45,610 nt of DNA, from the NCBI RefSeq assembly GCF_014268615.1, contig NZ_JABWQV010000020.1:1-45610 (forward strand), read 5' to 3'. Below the pieces are notes generated by a model. The model was not told where the DNA came from and did no database searches. It was given only the letters and a program-made list of their open reading frames with translations. Position numbers and translations under genes: made by a program. Each line of letters opens with the position of its first letter. The first letter of the stretch is position 1. This document shows positions 24,497-33,635 of this stretch, piece after piece. Source of the stretch: Pseudomonas tehranensis (GTDB lineage: Bacteria; Pseudomonadota; Gammaproteobacteria; Pseudomonadales; Pseudomonadaceae).

Positions 24497-26647
24497 TTAG
24501 CGAGCCGAAATTCGGGCCTTGCGCTGGCGAAGGTTGATCAATCCCAGCCCCAGCGCCACCACCAGCAGGACACCGGCTATTTGCAGCCAAACTTTGTAGG
24601 GCCGCAACGCCGAACGAATCGGCTCCAGGGCCTGGGTCACGTAGCGTTTGTCCGCGTTGCGAAAATCAGGATAAGGGCAGTGCCGGCCAAAATCCCACGC
24701 CCACTCCACGTAAGGGCCGTGCTGCACATAACGTTGATACAACGCGCGTTGCTCCGCCAAGCTGGAGTTGTAGCCCACCGCGGCACACAGTACCGCCGCA
24801 AACGCATGGCTGGTATGGGGCAGGTTATCGGCCGCCTGGCTCGCCAACGCCGTGGCGACAAAACGATAGTGATAACGCGCGTCCGGTTGCGCGGCGCTGG
24901 CCTGCTGGCGTTGCAACTCGCCTTCGCTGATCAGCGGTCCAACCTTCAGTTCAGCTGGCTCAAGGCTATAGTTGCCGCCAAAGATGGCGTAGTCCGGCGC
25001 CATCTCGTAACCGAGCAGTTCCATACCCTGGGTACGCGCGAACCAGGACGCATTGAAATACGCCTCGGCCCGTCGAGTGGGCCACCACTTGGACTCGGCC
25101 TCCTGACGCAACTGCCCATAAGCTCGAGCCTGGTTCTGTAGCTCGACGTTGTCGAAGTAGTCCGGCGCCTCATCGTAGCGTCCTTCTCGCAGCAGGCGAC
25201 GCCCCAGCAGATTGCGCAGGTTCGCGGCCACCGGCAGTTGCACGTAATTGTCGCGATCCTGCTGGCTCAACGGCGGCACCGCCGGGACTTGAGCGTCGAC
25301 GTATTGCTTGAGCTCGTCGACTGTCAGCACCCGCTCAGCGACCGTAGCGGCGTCATACCAATAAATGCTCTGGCTGCGGTAGAGCTGATCGAAGGCTTGA
25401 AGGTAATCGCCCCGTTGCAAGGCCAGGATCGCGCTTTCGCCTTCGACCCGACACTTGGGTTGCACCGACTCGTAATTCCAATCCGGAGTGCGTCGCTCGC
25501 CCCACGACTCGTCTTTGGGAAACGCCTGGGCAGCTTTGGCATAGGCCGCCGCAGCGGCGCCTTTGTCACCCTCGCGCACCGCCAGTTTGGCCCGCAGCCA
25601 CCAAGCCAGGCCGCTATCCCCGGCCTTTTCCAGGAACGCCTTGGCGGCGGCATAATCGCCTTGCTGATAATTCACCGCCGCCAGACGGTCGGCATTATCG
25701 AGGCTGTCCCGGGTGCTGGCTTGCAGCAACATGACCAGCCGCTTCTCGCCGGCCGGTTGCTCACCGAATGACCAACCGATGCGGCTGAGCAACGAAGCGG
25801 TAAGCAGTTGCTGCACTGCTTTGCCTTTGAGCAGGCGCATCAACTGCTCGTCCGGCAGCTCGCTCAGGTCACCGACCAATTGTTTCAACGAACTGTAGCC
25901 GACCTCGGAGCCCAGCAGGTTCTGGCTGGCGTAGAGTTCAATGGCACTGTTCCAGTCATCACGGGTGTAGGCAACCCGGGCTTCTTCGCCGAGGCTGGCG
26001 ACACCCAGCTCCAACGGGTCGCTGAAGCCACTGATGCTCAACTGACGAGCCTGACGGAACGCCTCTTGAGCCTGGTCCAGCAATACTGCCGGTTCACCGC
26101 TGCCCGCCTCGCTACTCATGGCGAACAAGGCTCGCCCCAGGGAATACGCAGCCCATGTGCTGCGCAACCGGCGCTCGTTCGCCGGCAACGCGAGTAACTG
26201 ACGGAACGAATCGACCGCCAGCGCATGCTCGCCGGCGTTGAAGGCTGTCGCGCCGATCGCGTACAAGCGCAGTTCGGCAGGCAGATTTGCCGCTTCGGTG
26301 GTGACCTGTTGAACGTCGGTCAGCGCCCGCACACGCTCCACGACCGCTTGCTGCGGCGGGGTCAGGCCGAGCCGTTCGGCCTTGTTGCGCTGCTCGACGT
26401 AGGCAGGTAAATCACCGTAGCGCTGATCCGGGTTGGCCGTCGCATCGGTGGCTGGCTTGAGCCCGGCTATGGCGTGGCCGAGGCGACTGATCTCGAAACG
26501 AAAGCTGCCTTCGGGCAAATCCGCCAGCGATTGGCTGCGGTTATCCAGCAGGCGCATCGGGAAATCCGGTCCGCAGGCCAGCGCCTGACCCAACGGCAGG
26601 CTGAGGCTCAGGCAGAGCAGACGACTGGGCCACTTACGGGTGAACAT
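24497..26647 (-). CDS. Exported repeat-rich protein of unknown function, 716 residues
   Basis: The protein starts with a signal peptide (cleavage near 'GQALACG'; not a canonical lipobox), continues with a long alpha-helical, TPR-like repeat region (about residues 90-560, e.g. 'AFNAGEHALAVDSFRQLLAL', 'NYQQGDYAAAKAFLEKAGDSG'), and ends with a membrane segment (about 688-708) and a basic tail. It is probably held in the inner membrane with the repeats in the periplasm. ATG at 26647 follows a strong AAGGAGG. The upstream DUF3142 lipoprotein gene ends 14 bases inside it, so the two are coupled. Function is not recognised. Confidence 0.75.
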   Translation of the reverse strand: MFTRKWPSRLLCLSLSLPLGQALACGPDFPMRLLDNRSQSLADLPEGSFRFEISRLGHAIAGLKPATDATANPDQRYGDLPAYVEQRNKAERLGLTPPQQAVVERVRALTDVQQVTTEAANLPAELRLYAIGATAFNAGEHALAVDSFRQLLALPANERRLRSTWAAYSLGRALFAMSSEAGSGEPAVLLDQAQEAFRQARQLSISGFSDPLELGVASLGEEARVAYTRDDWNSAIELYASQNLLGSEVGYSSLKQLVGDLSELPDEQLMRLLKGKAVQQLLTASLLSRIGWSFGEQPAGEKRLVMLLQASTRDSLDNADRLAAVNYQQGDYAAAKAFLEKAGDSGLAWWLRAKLAVREGDKGAAAAAYAKAAQAFPKDESWGERRTPDWNYESVQPKCRVEGESAILALQRGDYLQAFDQLYRSQSIYWYDAATVAERVLTVDELKQYVDAQVPAVPPLSQQDRDNYVQLPVAANLRNLLGRRLLREGRYDEAPDYFDNVELQNQARAYGQLRQEAESKWWPTRRAEAYFNASWFARTQGMELLGYEMAPDYAIFGGNYSLEPAELKVGPLISEGELQRQQASAAQPDARYHYRFVATALASQAADNLPHTSHAFAAVLCAAVGYNSSLAEQRALYQRYVQHGPYVEWAWDFGRHCPYPDFRNADKRYVTQALEPIRSALRPYKVWLQIAGVLLVVALGLGLINLRQRKARISAR

Positions 26648-27827
26648 TGAAACCTCCTTGGTCAATTTTCGTACAGCGCGCCCAGCCAATGGCACGCTGG
26701 GCGCCAGCGGCCAGGCGGCCTTCCTGAATGCGGGTGAAGGTAAGCAGTCCGGGCGTTTGTTGCAACGTGTACCCCGCCAGCGCATCAGCACCGTCGCACG
26801 CGCCAACCACCAGGGTCAGACGCTGGGGCCAGGGACTGTCGAGGTTGCCCTGATTAACCAACTCAATATCGTAAAGCCCGCCCTGTTCATGCACTCGCAA
26901 GGACAACCGACTGTCCAGGCGGTCTCCCCGCGCAACGGCACCGAGGGTGGTCAAACTCCAGGCGCGTCGGTCATCCGCCAGCGGCAGGCGAAACCAGATC
27001 AACCCGGCCAGATGTGTCGGTGGTTCGGCCCGCAGTTCTGCCACCAGCCCGGCCACTTGCTGCGGGTCGGCCAGCAGCTCACGACTCTCGCCGCCTTGAT
27101 CGATCGGCACTTCACTTTCAACCACCGGCACACCACTCTCCTGAGCCAACAGCGCCATGCCGTAGGCTGGCAGGGCCAGATAGAACGGTCGCGTGGTGAC
27201 ACCACTCCAGCGTTCGGCCCAGTGCAGCGCCTGTTTCGGGTCGAACAGCCCCTGACGGGGATCACTCACCGCGTGGACCTGCAACACGCTGCTGTCCACC
27301 GTCCGCAGCAGCCCTGGCAACGCAGGGCTGTCGAGCCACGCCGGCAGTGCCGTGATGCTCAGCCCCAGCGTGGCGGGCAGGGTTTGCCGCAAACGGTTCA
27401 AAAATGCGCCATAGGCAGGCAGTCGTGCATTGCCGGCGTCGTGGTCGATCTCGATCCCTACTGGGGCCAGGCCTTGCGCTTGCCAGTCGCTCAGCAGTTG
27501 CTGGATCTGCGCGATCACATCGTCCTGATCCAGAAATCTGAGCTGACCGTCCAGGCGTATCACTGCGATCAGCGGTCGACCGTCAGCCTTGAGCAGTTGC
27601 GCATCGATCCGTGCGCGGCTCCAGCCGGCCTGGGGGAAGGCCTGCAAGGCAAGAATGCGCAGGCTGGAAAAATCCTTATGGCTTTGCCGCAGCGCCGGCG
27701 CGTGGGCCGGCGTCCACTGGCGCTGCCAGACATAGAGTTGGTAATCGAGAGCCGGGGGCGGGGACTGTTCACAGCCGATTAAAAGCAACGCGGCAAGGGT
27801 CAGCGATAGCCGGAAAAGAAACGCCAT
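26634..27827 (-). CDS. DUF3142 lipoprotein
   Basis: A 397-residue protein with a lipoprotein signal ('LLLIGC', lipidated Cys at about residue 19). The DUF3142 region includes 'YVWQRQW', 'LRILALQAF', 'VGIEIDHDAGNARLPAYGAFL' and 'PFYLALPAYGMALL'. This pattern of short strands ending in acidic residues is reminiscent of a TIM-barrel glycosidase-like fold; that is inference. It is the first gene of a two-gene unit with the repeat-rich protein and lies just downstream of the polysaccharide operon, from which a terminator separates it. Confidence 0.8.
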   Translation of the reverse strand: MAFLFRLSLTLAALLLIGCEQSPPPALDYQLYVWQRQWTPAHAPALRQSHKDFSSLRILALQAFPQAGWSRARIDAQLLKADGRPLIAVIRLDGQLRFLDQDDVIAQIQQLLSDWQAQGLAPVGIEIDHDAGNARLPAYGAFLNRLRQTLPATLGLSITALPAWLDSPALPGLLRTVDSSVLQVHAVSDPRQGLFDPKQALHWAERWSGVTTRPFYLALPAYGMALLAQESGVPVVESEVPIDQGGESRELLADPQQVAGLVAELRAEPPTHLAGLIWFRLPLADDRRAWSLTTLGAVARGDRLDSRLSLRVHEQGGLYDIELVNQGNLDSPWPQRLTLVVGACDGADALAGYTLQQTPGLLTFTRIQEGRLAAGAQRAIGWARCTKIDQGGFNVHP

Positions 27828-27842
27828 GGAATTTCAGCACCC

Positions 27843-27879
27843 AAAAAAGGCTGGCAGATTAACCCCTCCCGCGCCAGCC
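27843..27879 (-). terminator. Rho-independent terminator of the left polysaccharide operon
   Basis: Read on the minus strand, GGCTGGC (27879-27873) pairs with GCCAGCC (27855-27849) around a 17-base loop and is followed by TTTTTT (27848-27843). It lies 28 bases after the methyltransferase stop and just before the DUF3142 start. Confidence 0.65.
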
Positions 27880-27906
27880 ACAAATGAATTCATCCTCAGC
27901 ACCTTG

Positions 27907-28722
27907 TCATTCAGGCTTACGCGCAATAATCACCTGACTCTTGGCCACCACCGCATCCAGCGCCTGCTTGATCTGCGCGCCGCGGGGCGAATTGAGCACC
28001 GCTTGCCAGGTGTCTGCCCAATGGTTGAGCAGCGGGTGATCGGCGTTGCTGAAATCGACTTTCGCTTCCCAGAACAACAGCATCCACATCGACCAGTAGA
28101 AACCGTACTGGCTGTGACTCAACACTTCCAGCCCGGCCTCGCTGACCATGGCCTTGAACTGCTCTTCGCTGATGATGCGAATGTGGTTGGGCTTCTGGAA
28201 ATACTCCGGTGCGGCGATGTCCTTTTGCAGGTCTTCGGAGCTGGGGTGCGGCACGCTCAACAGGTACAGCGCGCCGGGCCGGCCGACCCGGACCAGCTCG
28301 GCGAGAAACTGCGCCGGGTCGTCGACATGCTCAATGACTTCCGTGGACACCACCCGGGTGACCGTCCCATCGGCAATGGGCAGCGGGTTGCAATCGGTCA
28401 CATGGCATTCGACGTCACGTGCCGGAGTGTCGCTCAAGCGCTGGCGGGTGGCCTCGACCTTGGCCGCGTCGATATCGGCGATGATGATCTTCGCCCCGCG
28501 CATGCCACAAAAATGCACGTTGCCACCGTCGCCGCAACCAACGTCCAGCAATGTGTCCTCAGGCGCAACCGGGAAACCGCTGAACAGTTCTCCGGTTTGC
28601 TGATTGAACCAGCCGCTGAGCATCGCATCGTGCAGCCCGAGCATATAGGGATCGACCTTGTCGGCCGCTGGCGTTGCGGGCGCGGGCGTACCCGTGGTGA
28701 GTTTCTTCAAAAGGCTCAGCAT
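27907..28722 (-). CDS. SAM-dependent methyltransferase (polysaccharide modification), copy 2
   Basis: A 271-residue class I methyltransferase with motif I 'LLDVGCGDGGNVHF' (about residue 58), an acidic ribose-binding 'IIADIDAAKV' and 'VVSTEVIEHVDDPAQFLAEL'. It is homologous to the methyltransferase at 29867-30742 over most of its length ('GLHDAMLSGWF' versus 'GLYDAMLDGWF'; shared 'KSQVIIARKP' end). In P. aeruginosa the corresponding five-gene group (PA5455-PA5459) is tied to the common polysaccharide antigen; the likely job is O-methylation of D-rhamnose residues. It overlaps the acyltransferase gene by 7 bases and ends the operon. Confidence 0.85.
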   Translation of the reverse strand: MLSLLKKLTTGTPAPATPAADKVDPYMLGLHDAMLSGWFNQQTGELFSGFPVAPEDTLLDVGCGDGGNVHFCGMRGAKIIIADIDAAKVEATRQRLSDTPARDVECHVTDCNPLPIADGTVTRVVSTEVIEHVDDPAQFLAELVRVGRPGALYLLSVPHPSSEDLQKDIAAPEYFQKPNHIRIISEEQFKAMVSEAGLEVLSHSQYGFYWSMWMLLFWEAKVDFSNADHPLLNHWADTWQAVLNSPRGAQIKQALDAVVAKSQVIIARKPE

Positions 28723-29870
28723 GAAGGGGCTCCAGAGACGGGAAGGACGGGACGGGCGGCACGCAGGCGTTCAACCAGTTGAGCGCCGCGCTGGCGCATG
28801 GGCATTTCAATCATCCGGTAGTTGAGTTCGCTCAACAGCCCGATCAGCGTCAAGGCACAGGCAAGGGCCAACCAGGGATCACTCGCCACGTCCGGCGACC
28901 CCAGCGGGGCGAAACGAAACCACAGTTCGCGCAGCAGGAAAAACACCGGGATGTGGATCAGATAGATCCCGTAGGAGCGGCTGCCAACCCAGGTCAGCGC
29001 AGTTTTCAACGGGCTGCGGGGCAGCAGATAGTCCCGGTCATAGGAGGCCACCCAGACCAGCACGGCACTGAGCAGTGCGATGACTCCGAGACGGTAGAAT
29101 GACAGATTGAAATGCTCGGTCGCGATCCAGGCCATCACGCTGCCTAGGCCTGCCATCAGCAACACACCCAGCCCGGGCCAACGTAGCCACTTGGGTTCGA
29201 ACCGCCAATAATCGGGGCGCAAACTCCAGATCGACAGCAGCACGCCGAGGGCCAGGGCGTCTGTGCGGATGACCGAAAGCCATACCGCGCGCCAGGTGAA
29301 AAACTGCACCAGCACCACCGCCAGCAGCACCCAGACCAGATACCGGCGGGAGACGAACACCAGCAGCGGCAGAATCAAATAGAACTGCTCTTCCAGCGAG
29401 AGCGTCCAGTACACAAAGCTCGCACCATATTCATAGCGCATGAATGCATCGGCAAAACGCAGATTGGCGAATTGCAGAAAACCGGCCAGGGTCGCCTGTA
29501 CATTCGCTTGCACACTGCCGAACGCGCCGGAGCGATTGAAAAACAACGCAGCCAGCAGCATCAGCAGCAACCAGAGCCACGCCGACGGCAGCAGGCGAAA
29601 CGCCCGGCGAATCCAGAATTCCCGGACAGTGGCCCAGAACTGCCGAGAAGTGTCACAACCGCGCAGTTGCGGGATCAGACTGCGGCCAATGACAAAGCCC
29701 GATATTGCGAAGAACAGATCCACGCCCCACCACAGCTGGAAGCTACCGGAAAGAGCCGCCAGGCGCGGCCACCCACCGGGAAACGGCATGCCTTGTACGT
29801 GATGAAACAGCACACCCATCACCGCAACGGCGCGCAACAACTCGATGTCCATGATTCGCTTGCTGCTCAT
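28716..29870 (-). CDS. Acyltransferase 3 family membrane protein (OafA-like)
   Basis: A 384-residue polytopic inner-membrane protein with about ten hydrophobic segments. The N-terminal 'ELLRAVAVMGVLFHHV' carries the paired His typical of the acyltransferase 3 family, followed by 'FFAISGFVIGRSL' and 'SLEEQFYLILPLLV'. Such enzymes O-acetylate surface polysaccharides. It sits between two related methyltransferase genes, overlapping one by 4 and the other by 7 bases, so it probably acts on the same D-rhamnan chain. Confidence 0.9.
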   Translation of the reverse strand: MSSKRIMDIELLRAVAVMGVLFHHVQGMPFPGGWPRLAALSGSFQLWWGVDLFFAISGFVIGRSLIPQLRGCDTSRQFWATVREFWIRRAFRLLPSAWLWLLLMLLAALFFNRSGAFGSVQANVQATLAGFLQFANLRFADAFMRYEYGASFVYWTLSLEEQFYLILPLLVFVSRRYLVWVLLAVVLVQFFTWRAVWLSVIRTDALALGVLLSIWSLRPDYWRFEPKWLRWPGLGVLLMAGLGSVMAWIATEHFNLSFYRLGVIALLSAVLVWVASYDRDYLLPRSPLKTALTWVGSRSYGIYLIHIPVFFLLRELWFRFAPLGSPDVASDPWLALACALTLIGLLSELNYRMIEMPMRQRGAQLVERLRAARPVLPVSGAPSC

Positions 29871-30742
29871 GCCGAACTCCGGGTCGCAGGATCGGGTTTG
29901 CGGGCAATGATGACCTGACTCTTGGGCATGAATTGATCAAGGACCTGCTTGATCGCCAAGCCATCGGGTTGTGTCAGCACGCCCTGCCAGAGGCTAGCCC
30001 AGCTCTCCATCAGTGGCGGATAAGGCGCCTGGATCCGGTCACGCACCGCCCCCTCGAGGGCTCGTCCGGCCGCGCGTTCGCTGGCCCAGAAAAAAATCAT
30101 GCCCATGACCCAGAAAAAGCCGCTGGCCTGGCGATGCTCGATGACCAGCCCCGCGTCCTCCACCAATGCAGCGAATCGTTCGGCACTGAAAATCTGCACG
30201 TGGTTGGGAGACTGGAAGTAACCCGGCGGTGCGATGCCCTGCTGTAAATGCTCGCCCACCGGGGCCGGCACGCTGAGCAGGTACTGCGCCCCTGGCCGGC
30301 CCATGCGCACCAGTTCGGCCATGAACGGCTCGGGTTGGTCGACGTGCTCGAGCACTTCCATGCACACAATTTTGCTCGCGCAGCCATCGGCCAGCGGCAA
30401 CGGCAGGCTGTTGCTGACCAGGCTCAGAAACGGCGCGCGGGTCTGGGCCTCGACCTGGCGGGCCAGGTTTCGCACCTTGTCGTATTCGCTGTCGGTAAAA
30501 ATCACTGAAGCGCCTTGGCGCACTGCAAACAAGGTCGCCACGCCCTCCCCGCAACCAACATCCAACAAGGTGTCCTGGGCGGTGATAGCGAAGCCTTTGA
30601 GCAACTCGCCGCTGTCGTTGAGAAACCAGCCGTCGAGCATTGCGTCGTAGAGGCCCACGTCACGGGGCGACACGGCGCCAGTCGATGGCGGCGCCTCGGG
30701 CACGGCGGGCGGCCTGAGCCACGCCAGCAACCGCCCGATCAT
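29867..30742 (-). CDS. SAM-dependent methyltransferase (polysaccharide modification), copy 1
   Basis: A 291-residue class I methyltransferase with motif I 'LLDVGCGEGVATLF', 'VIFTDSEYDK' and 'KIVCMEVLEHVDQPEPFMAEL'. It is a paralogue of the 27907-28722 protein; both share the N-terminal 'DAMLxGWF' segment and the end 'KSQVIIARKP'. The 4-base overlaps on both sides show tight operon organisation. Substrate is inferred to be the terminal or internal D-rhamnose of the common polysaccharide antigen. Confidence 0.85.
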   Translation of the reverse strand: MIGRLLAWLRPPAVPEAPPSTGAVSPRDVGLYDAMLDGWFLNDSGELLKGFAITAQDTLLDVGCGEGVATLFAVRQGASVIFTDSEYDKVRNLARQVEAQTRAPFLSLVSNSLPLPLADGCASKIVCMEVLEHVDQPEPFMAELVRMGRPGAQYLLSVPAPVGEHLQQGIAPPGYFQSPNHVQIFSAERFAALVEDAGLVIEHRQASGFFWVMGMIFFWASERAAGRALEGAVRDRIQAPYPPLMESWASLWQGVLTQPDGLAIKQVLDQFMPKSQVIIARKPDPATRSSA

Positions 30743-32031
30743 GGCTGCTGCGCGTTCCGGCGACGCTCCAATACCTGTTCAAAAAACACCCGCAGACGCT
30801 GCTCGGCCATGGCCTGGCTGCAGAACGTTTCCAGACTGCTCACGGCATGGGCCGACATGCAGCGATAACGCTCGGGGTCGTTTTTGGCCACGTCATAGCT
30901 GGCGCGATAGGCCGAGCACAGCGAGTCCCAATCGGTGACATAACGCAGGGTACGAAACGCTGCACGGGGGTCATGGGGCCAGGCAGTCAGCTCCTCGGTG
31001 CACTCGACGACAAAGGCATTGTCGTGGTCGATGTAATCGGCCATCGCCGTGTTCAAGGGTGCAATCGCCGGCCGGCCGCAGGACATGAACTCCATCAGCG
31101 GCAAACACTGGCCTTCGCCGTAGGAGCTGTTGACCACGTAGCGAGTGGCCTCCACCAACCGCTCGTAGTCCGCATCCGCCAGATAACCGTGAATCAGCAC
31201 GATGCGGCAGCGGTATGACTGGTTCTTGTAGACATGGTGCAGCATGTCGTTGAGTGCAGCGGTGACGTCGTGGTGGGTCAGCTTGAGTACCAGCGTTGCG
31301 TCAGGAACGTCGCGGAACGTCGCGCAAAATGCGCTGATCATGTCCTTCCAGTTCTTGCGTCCATCGTAAGGGTTGAAGACCGACGTATACACCACTCCGT
31401 CCAGAAGCAGCTCGCAATCCTGGGCCGGAGCATCAAAAACCAGCGCCGTACCGGCCTGGTGCGCTGGCGGGCCGTAGGGCCGCAGGTCGACGGTGCGGCT
31501 GTCGATCAACAGCCCGCGCAACTGCAGTCGCATGTGATCGACCGTAGGTCTCTGGGCCAGCATCGCACCGCGCGCGTAAAACCGGTCCCATACCGGAGCT
31601 GCAATGGCGACGATGGGGAAGTCCGCCCCCATTACCTCGCGCACGGCGTGGACGGTGAAGCTGGAATGGGTAATCGCCATACCGGTCGCGCCAAGGACCA
31701 CCCGCCAGTCGTGCCGCGGCTCACCCTGCCAGCTTTCGGTCGGGATGGTGCTGAACTCCCAGGCGAAGACGGGAATCGTCGGGCAGGCGTAGTGGGCATC
31801 TGTGCGATGGGGCGGGGAAAAGGACAGGAAGACACAATCCTCGCCGCGCCCAAGGCAATCGGCATATAGCTGATCGACTTCTTCTTCCGGCCGGGTCACT
31901 TCAACGACCTGCCCCAGCCGCTCCAGCACCGGGCGAAACTCCTTGAGCACGAAGTAATAGCTGTATTCGGGTTTGCCGAGGTTCGCCAGAATATTGCTCT
32001 GATTGGTTTCCGAATAGACGATGATCAGCAT
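30739..32031 (-). CDS. Glycosyltransferase family 4-like, common polysaccharide antigen
   Basis: A 430-residue GT-B type glycosyltransferase. Its N-terminal half resembles the neighbouring enzyme at 32025-33635 ('PEYSYYFVLKxxRPVLExLG', 'FLSFSPPH'). The C-terminal half has 'SVFNPYDGRKNWKDMISAF' and the nucleotide-sugar site 'GEGQCLPLMEFMSCGRPAIAP'. ATG at 32031 overlaps the upstream gene by 7 bases and gives the same N-terminus as its paralogue; the frame extends further upstream but the added part is not conserved-looking. It probably adds a sugar to the D-rhamnan chain. Confidence 0.87.
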   Translation of the reverse strand: MLIIVYSETNQSNILANLGKPEYSYYFVLKEFRPVLERLGQVVEVTRPEEEVDQLYADCLGRGEDCVFLSFSPPHRTDAHYACPTIPVFAWEFSTIPTESWQGEPRHDWRVVLGATGMAITHSSFTVHAVREVMGADFPIVAIAAPVWDRFYARGAMLAQRPTVDHMRLQLRGLLIDSRTVDLRPYGPPAHQAGTALVFDAPAQDCELLLDGVVYTSVFNPYDGRKNWKDMISAFCATFRDVPDATLVLKLTHHDVTAALNDMLHHVYKNQSYRCRIVLIHGYLADADYERLVEATRYVVNSSYGEGQCLPLMEFMSCGRPAIAPLNTAMADYIDHDNAFVVECTEELTAWPHDPRAAFRTLRYVTDWDSLCSAYRASYDVAKNDPERYRCMSAHAVSSLETFCSQAMAEQRLRVFFEQVLERRRNAQQP

Positions 32032-33635
32032 GATGTGGAACCCACCTGGGCCAGCAGCGGCGCTTTCTCGGCACGGCCTTGCGGGGCCAGGAAATCCACC
32101 AGGCGCTGCTGCACGGGGGCAAAACCGCAATAGCGACGCATGCGCTCATTCGCCGCCACCGCCATGGCCTGGTAGGCCTGCGGCTGATGCTGGGCCATGG
32201 CGTAGCTCTGCTGGTAAGCCAGTTTCAGCGAGCCCCAGTCGGGTCGATGGCGCAGGGTGCGGTACAAAATGCGCGAATCTTCCGGCCAGATGGTGGGTTC
32301 ATGGCTGGATTTGACGATAAAGGCCACCTCGGTATCGATGTAGTCACGCATCGCCGTGTGGTCCGGCGCGATGACCGGGCGCGCGCAAGACATGAACTCC
32401 ATCAGCGGCAGGCACAAACCTTCACAACGGGAAACATTGACGTAAAAACTCGCCGCGCCATACAAGCGGGCGAATTGTTCGTCTTCCAGATAGCCATGCA
32501 TCACCACTACCCGACAGCTGAACGGCGATAGCTGAGACAGCAGCGTGAGCAACTCGACGTAGTAGGTCGACAGATCGTTCTGGGTCATTTTCAGCACCAG
32601 CGTGGCGTCCTCGACGTCCCGCAGCGCCCAACAAAATGCCGTGATCAAGTGATGCCAGTTCTTGCGACCGTCATCGGGATTGAACACGCTGACATACACC
32701 ACCCCGCTGACTTCGGTTTCCACCACCTGATGGGTATCGGGCAGAACCGCCTGGGGATGTTCCGGTGGTGCAGGCTCTGGAGCGGGCTCGACAACATCGG
32801 GCAACGGCGGCGCCGGCCCTCTCAAAACCCTGCTCATCGACACGCGCACTGGCACAGGCACCAGGTCGCGGACCGCTTCTCGATACCAGCTCAGCAGGTT
32901 GTGCCTGGACAGCCACAGAGCACCCTGCTCGGGCTTACCGGTGAAAGCACGGAGGATTTCACGCAGATAATGACGGGAAATGAATGCGCGCCGTCGCCAG
33001 GTCAGGGGCGGCGGCTCGATGATCGGTTCCGGTTCCGGTAGTGGCTCGGGTTTTTCTTCCAGGAGTGGTGCAATCAAGCCATCGGCCGAAAGGCCAAGGG
33101 GGCGGCTGTCAATGATGCAGCCTTTGATCTGCAAGACGGTACCCGGGTTGACCGGTGCAATGGGGTATTGCTCACGGACTGCGGCGAAGCGTTCCCACAG
33201 TGGAGTGGGCAAGACCAGCACCGGGAAGTCTTCGCCCAACGTACGACGGATCGCCTCGGCCGTGTGGCTGGACAGGGTAATCACCCGGCCATGGCGCGCC
33301 AGCGTGCGGCTCCAGTCATGGCGCAGGTCGTCATCCCAGTGCTCGGCCGGGATCGAGTCGAACTCCCAGGCCACCACGCAGACCATGGGGCACGACAGAT
33401 CGACGGGCGTCTTGTGGGGGGGTGAAAACGAGAGGAACAGACAGTCCTGCCCCGCCTGCTGCAACGTTTGATAGAGCGGATCGACCTCGGCGACCGATGA
33501 CACCACATGCACCCGGCCCAGGCTTTCCAGCACGGGGCGATAAGCCTTGAGCACGAAGTAATAACTGTACTCAGGGCGGCCGAGGCTCTGGCTGATGGAG
33601 TGGTCGTTTACGTCCGAGTAAAGAATGAAATTCAT
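32025..33635 (-). CDS. Glycosyltransferase with a Pro/Glu-rich central insert
   Basis: A 536-residue GT-B type enzyme related to the next gene product, but about 105 residues longer. The extra part (about residues 190-308) is a Pro/Glu-rich hinge, a basic helical piece ('TWRRRAFISRHYLREILRAF') and a second Pro/Glu/Ala-rich hinge. The catalytic half follows with 'SVFNPDDGRKNWHHL' and 'CEGLCLPLMEFMSCARPVIAP'. It is the first gene of the left operon, divergent from rmd. The start ATG at 33635 has GGGA upstream and an in-frame stop before it. Confidence 0.87.
   Translation of the reverse strand: MNFILYSDVNDHSISQSLGRPEYSYYFVLKAYRPVLESLGRVHVVSSVAEVDPLYQTLQQAGQDCLFLSFSPPHKTPVDLSCPMVCVVAWEFDSIPAEHWDDDLRHDWSRTLARHGRVITLSSHTAEAIRRTLGEDFPVLVLPTPLWERFAAVREQYPIAPVNPGTVLQIKGCIIDSRPLGLSADGLIAPLLEEKPEPLPEPEPIIEPPPLTWRRRAFISRHYLREILRAFTGKPEQGALWLSRHNLLSWYREAVRDLVPVPVRVSMSRVLRGPAPPLPDVVEPAPEPAPPEHPQAVLPDTHQVVETEVSGVVYVSVFNPDDGRKNWHHLITAFCWALRDVEDATLVLKMTQNDLSTYYVELLTLLSQLSPFSCRVVVMHGYLEDEQFARLYGAASFYVNVSRCEGLCLPLMEFMSCARPVIAPDHTAMRDYIDTEVAFIVKSSHEPTIWPEDSRILYRTLRHRPDWGSLKLAYQQSYAMAQHQPQAYQAMAVAANERMRRYCGFAPVQQRLVDFLAPQGRAEKAPLLAQVGSTSC

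Noticed and set aside
26570..26590. Lipobox in the 716-residue exported protein
   Set aside because: The residues before the Cys read A-L-A, without Leu at -3, so ordinary signal peptidase cleavage or a retained signal is more likely.
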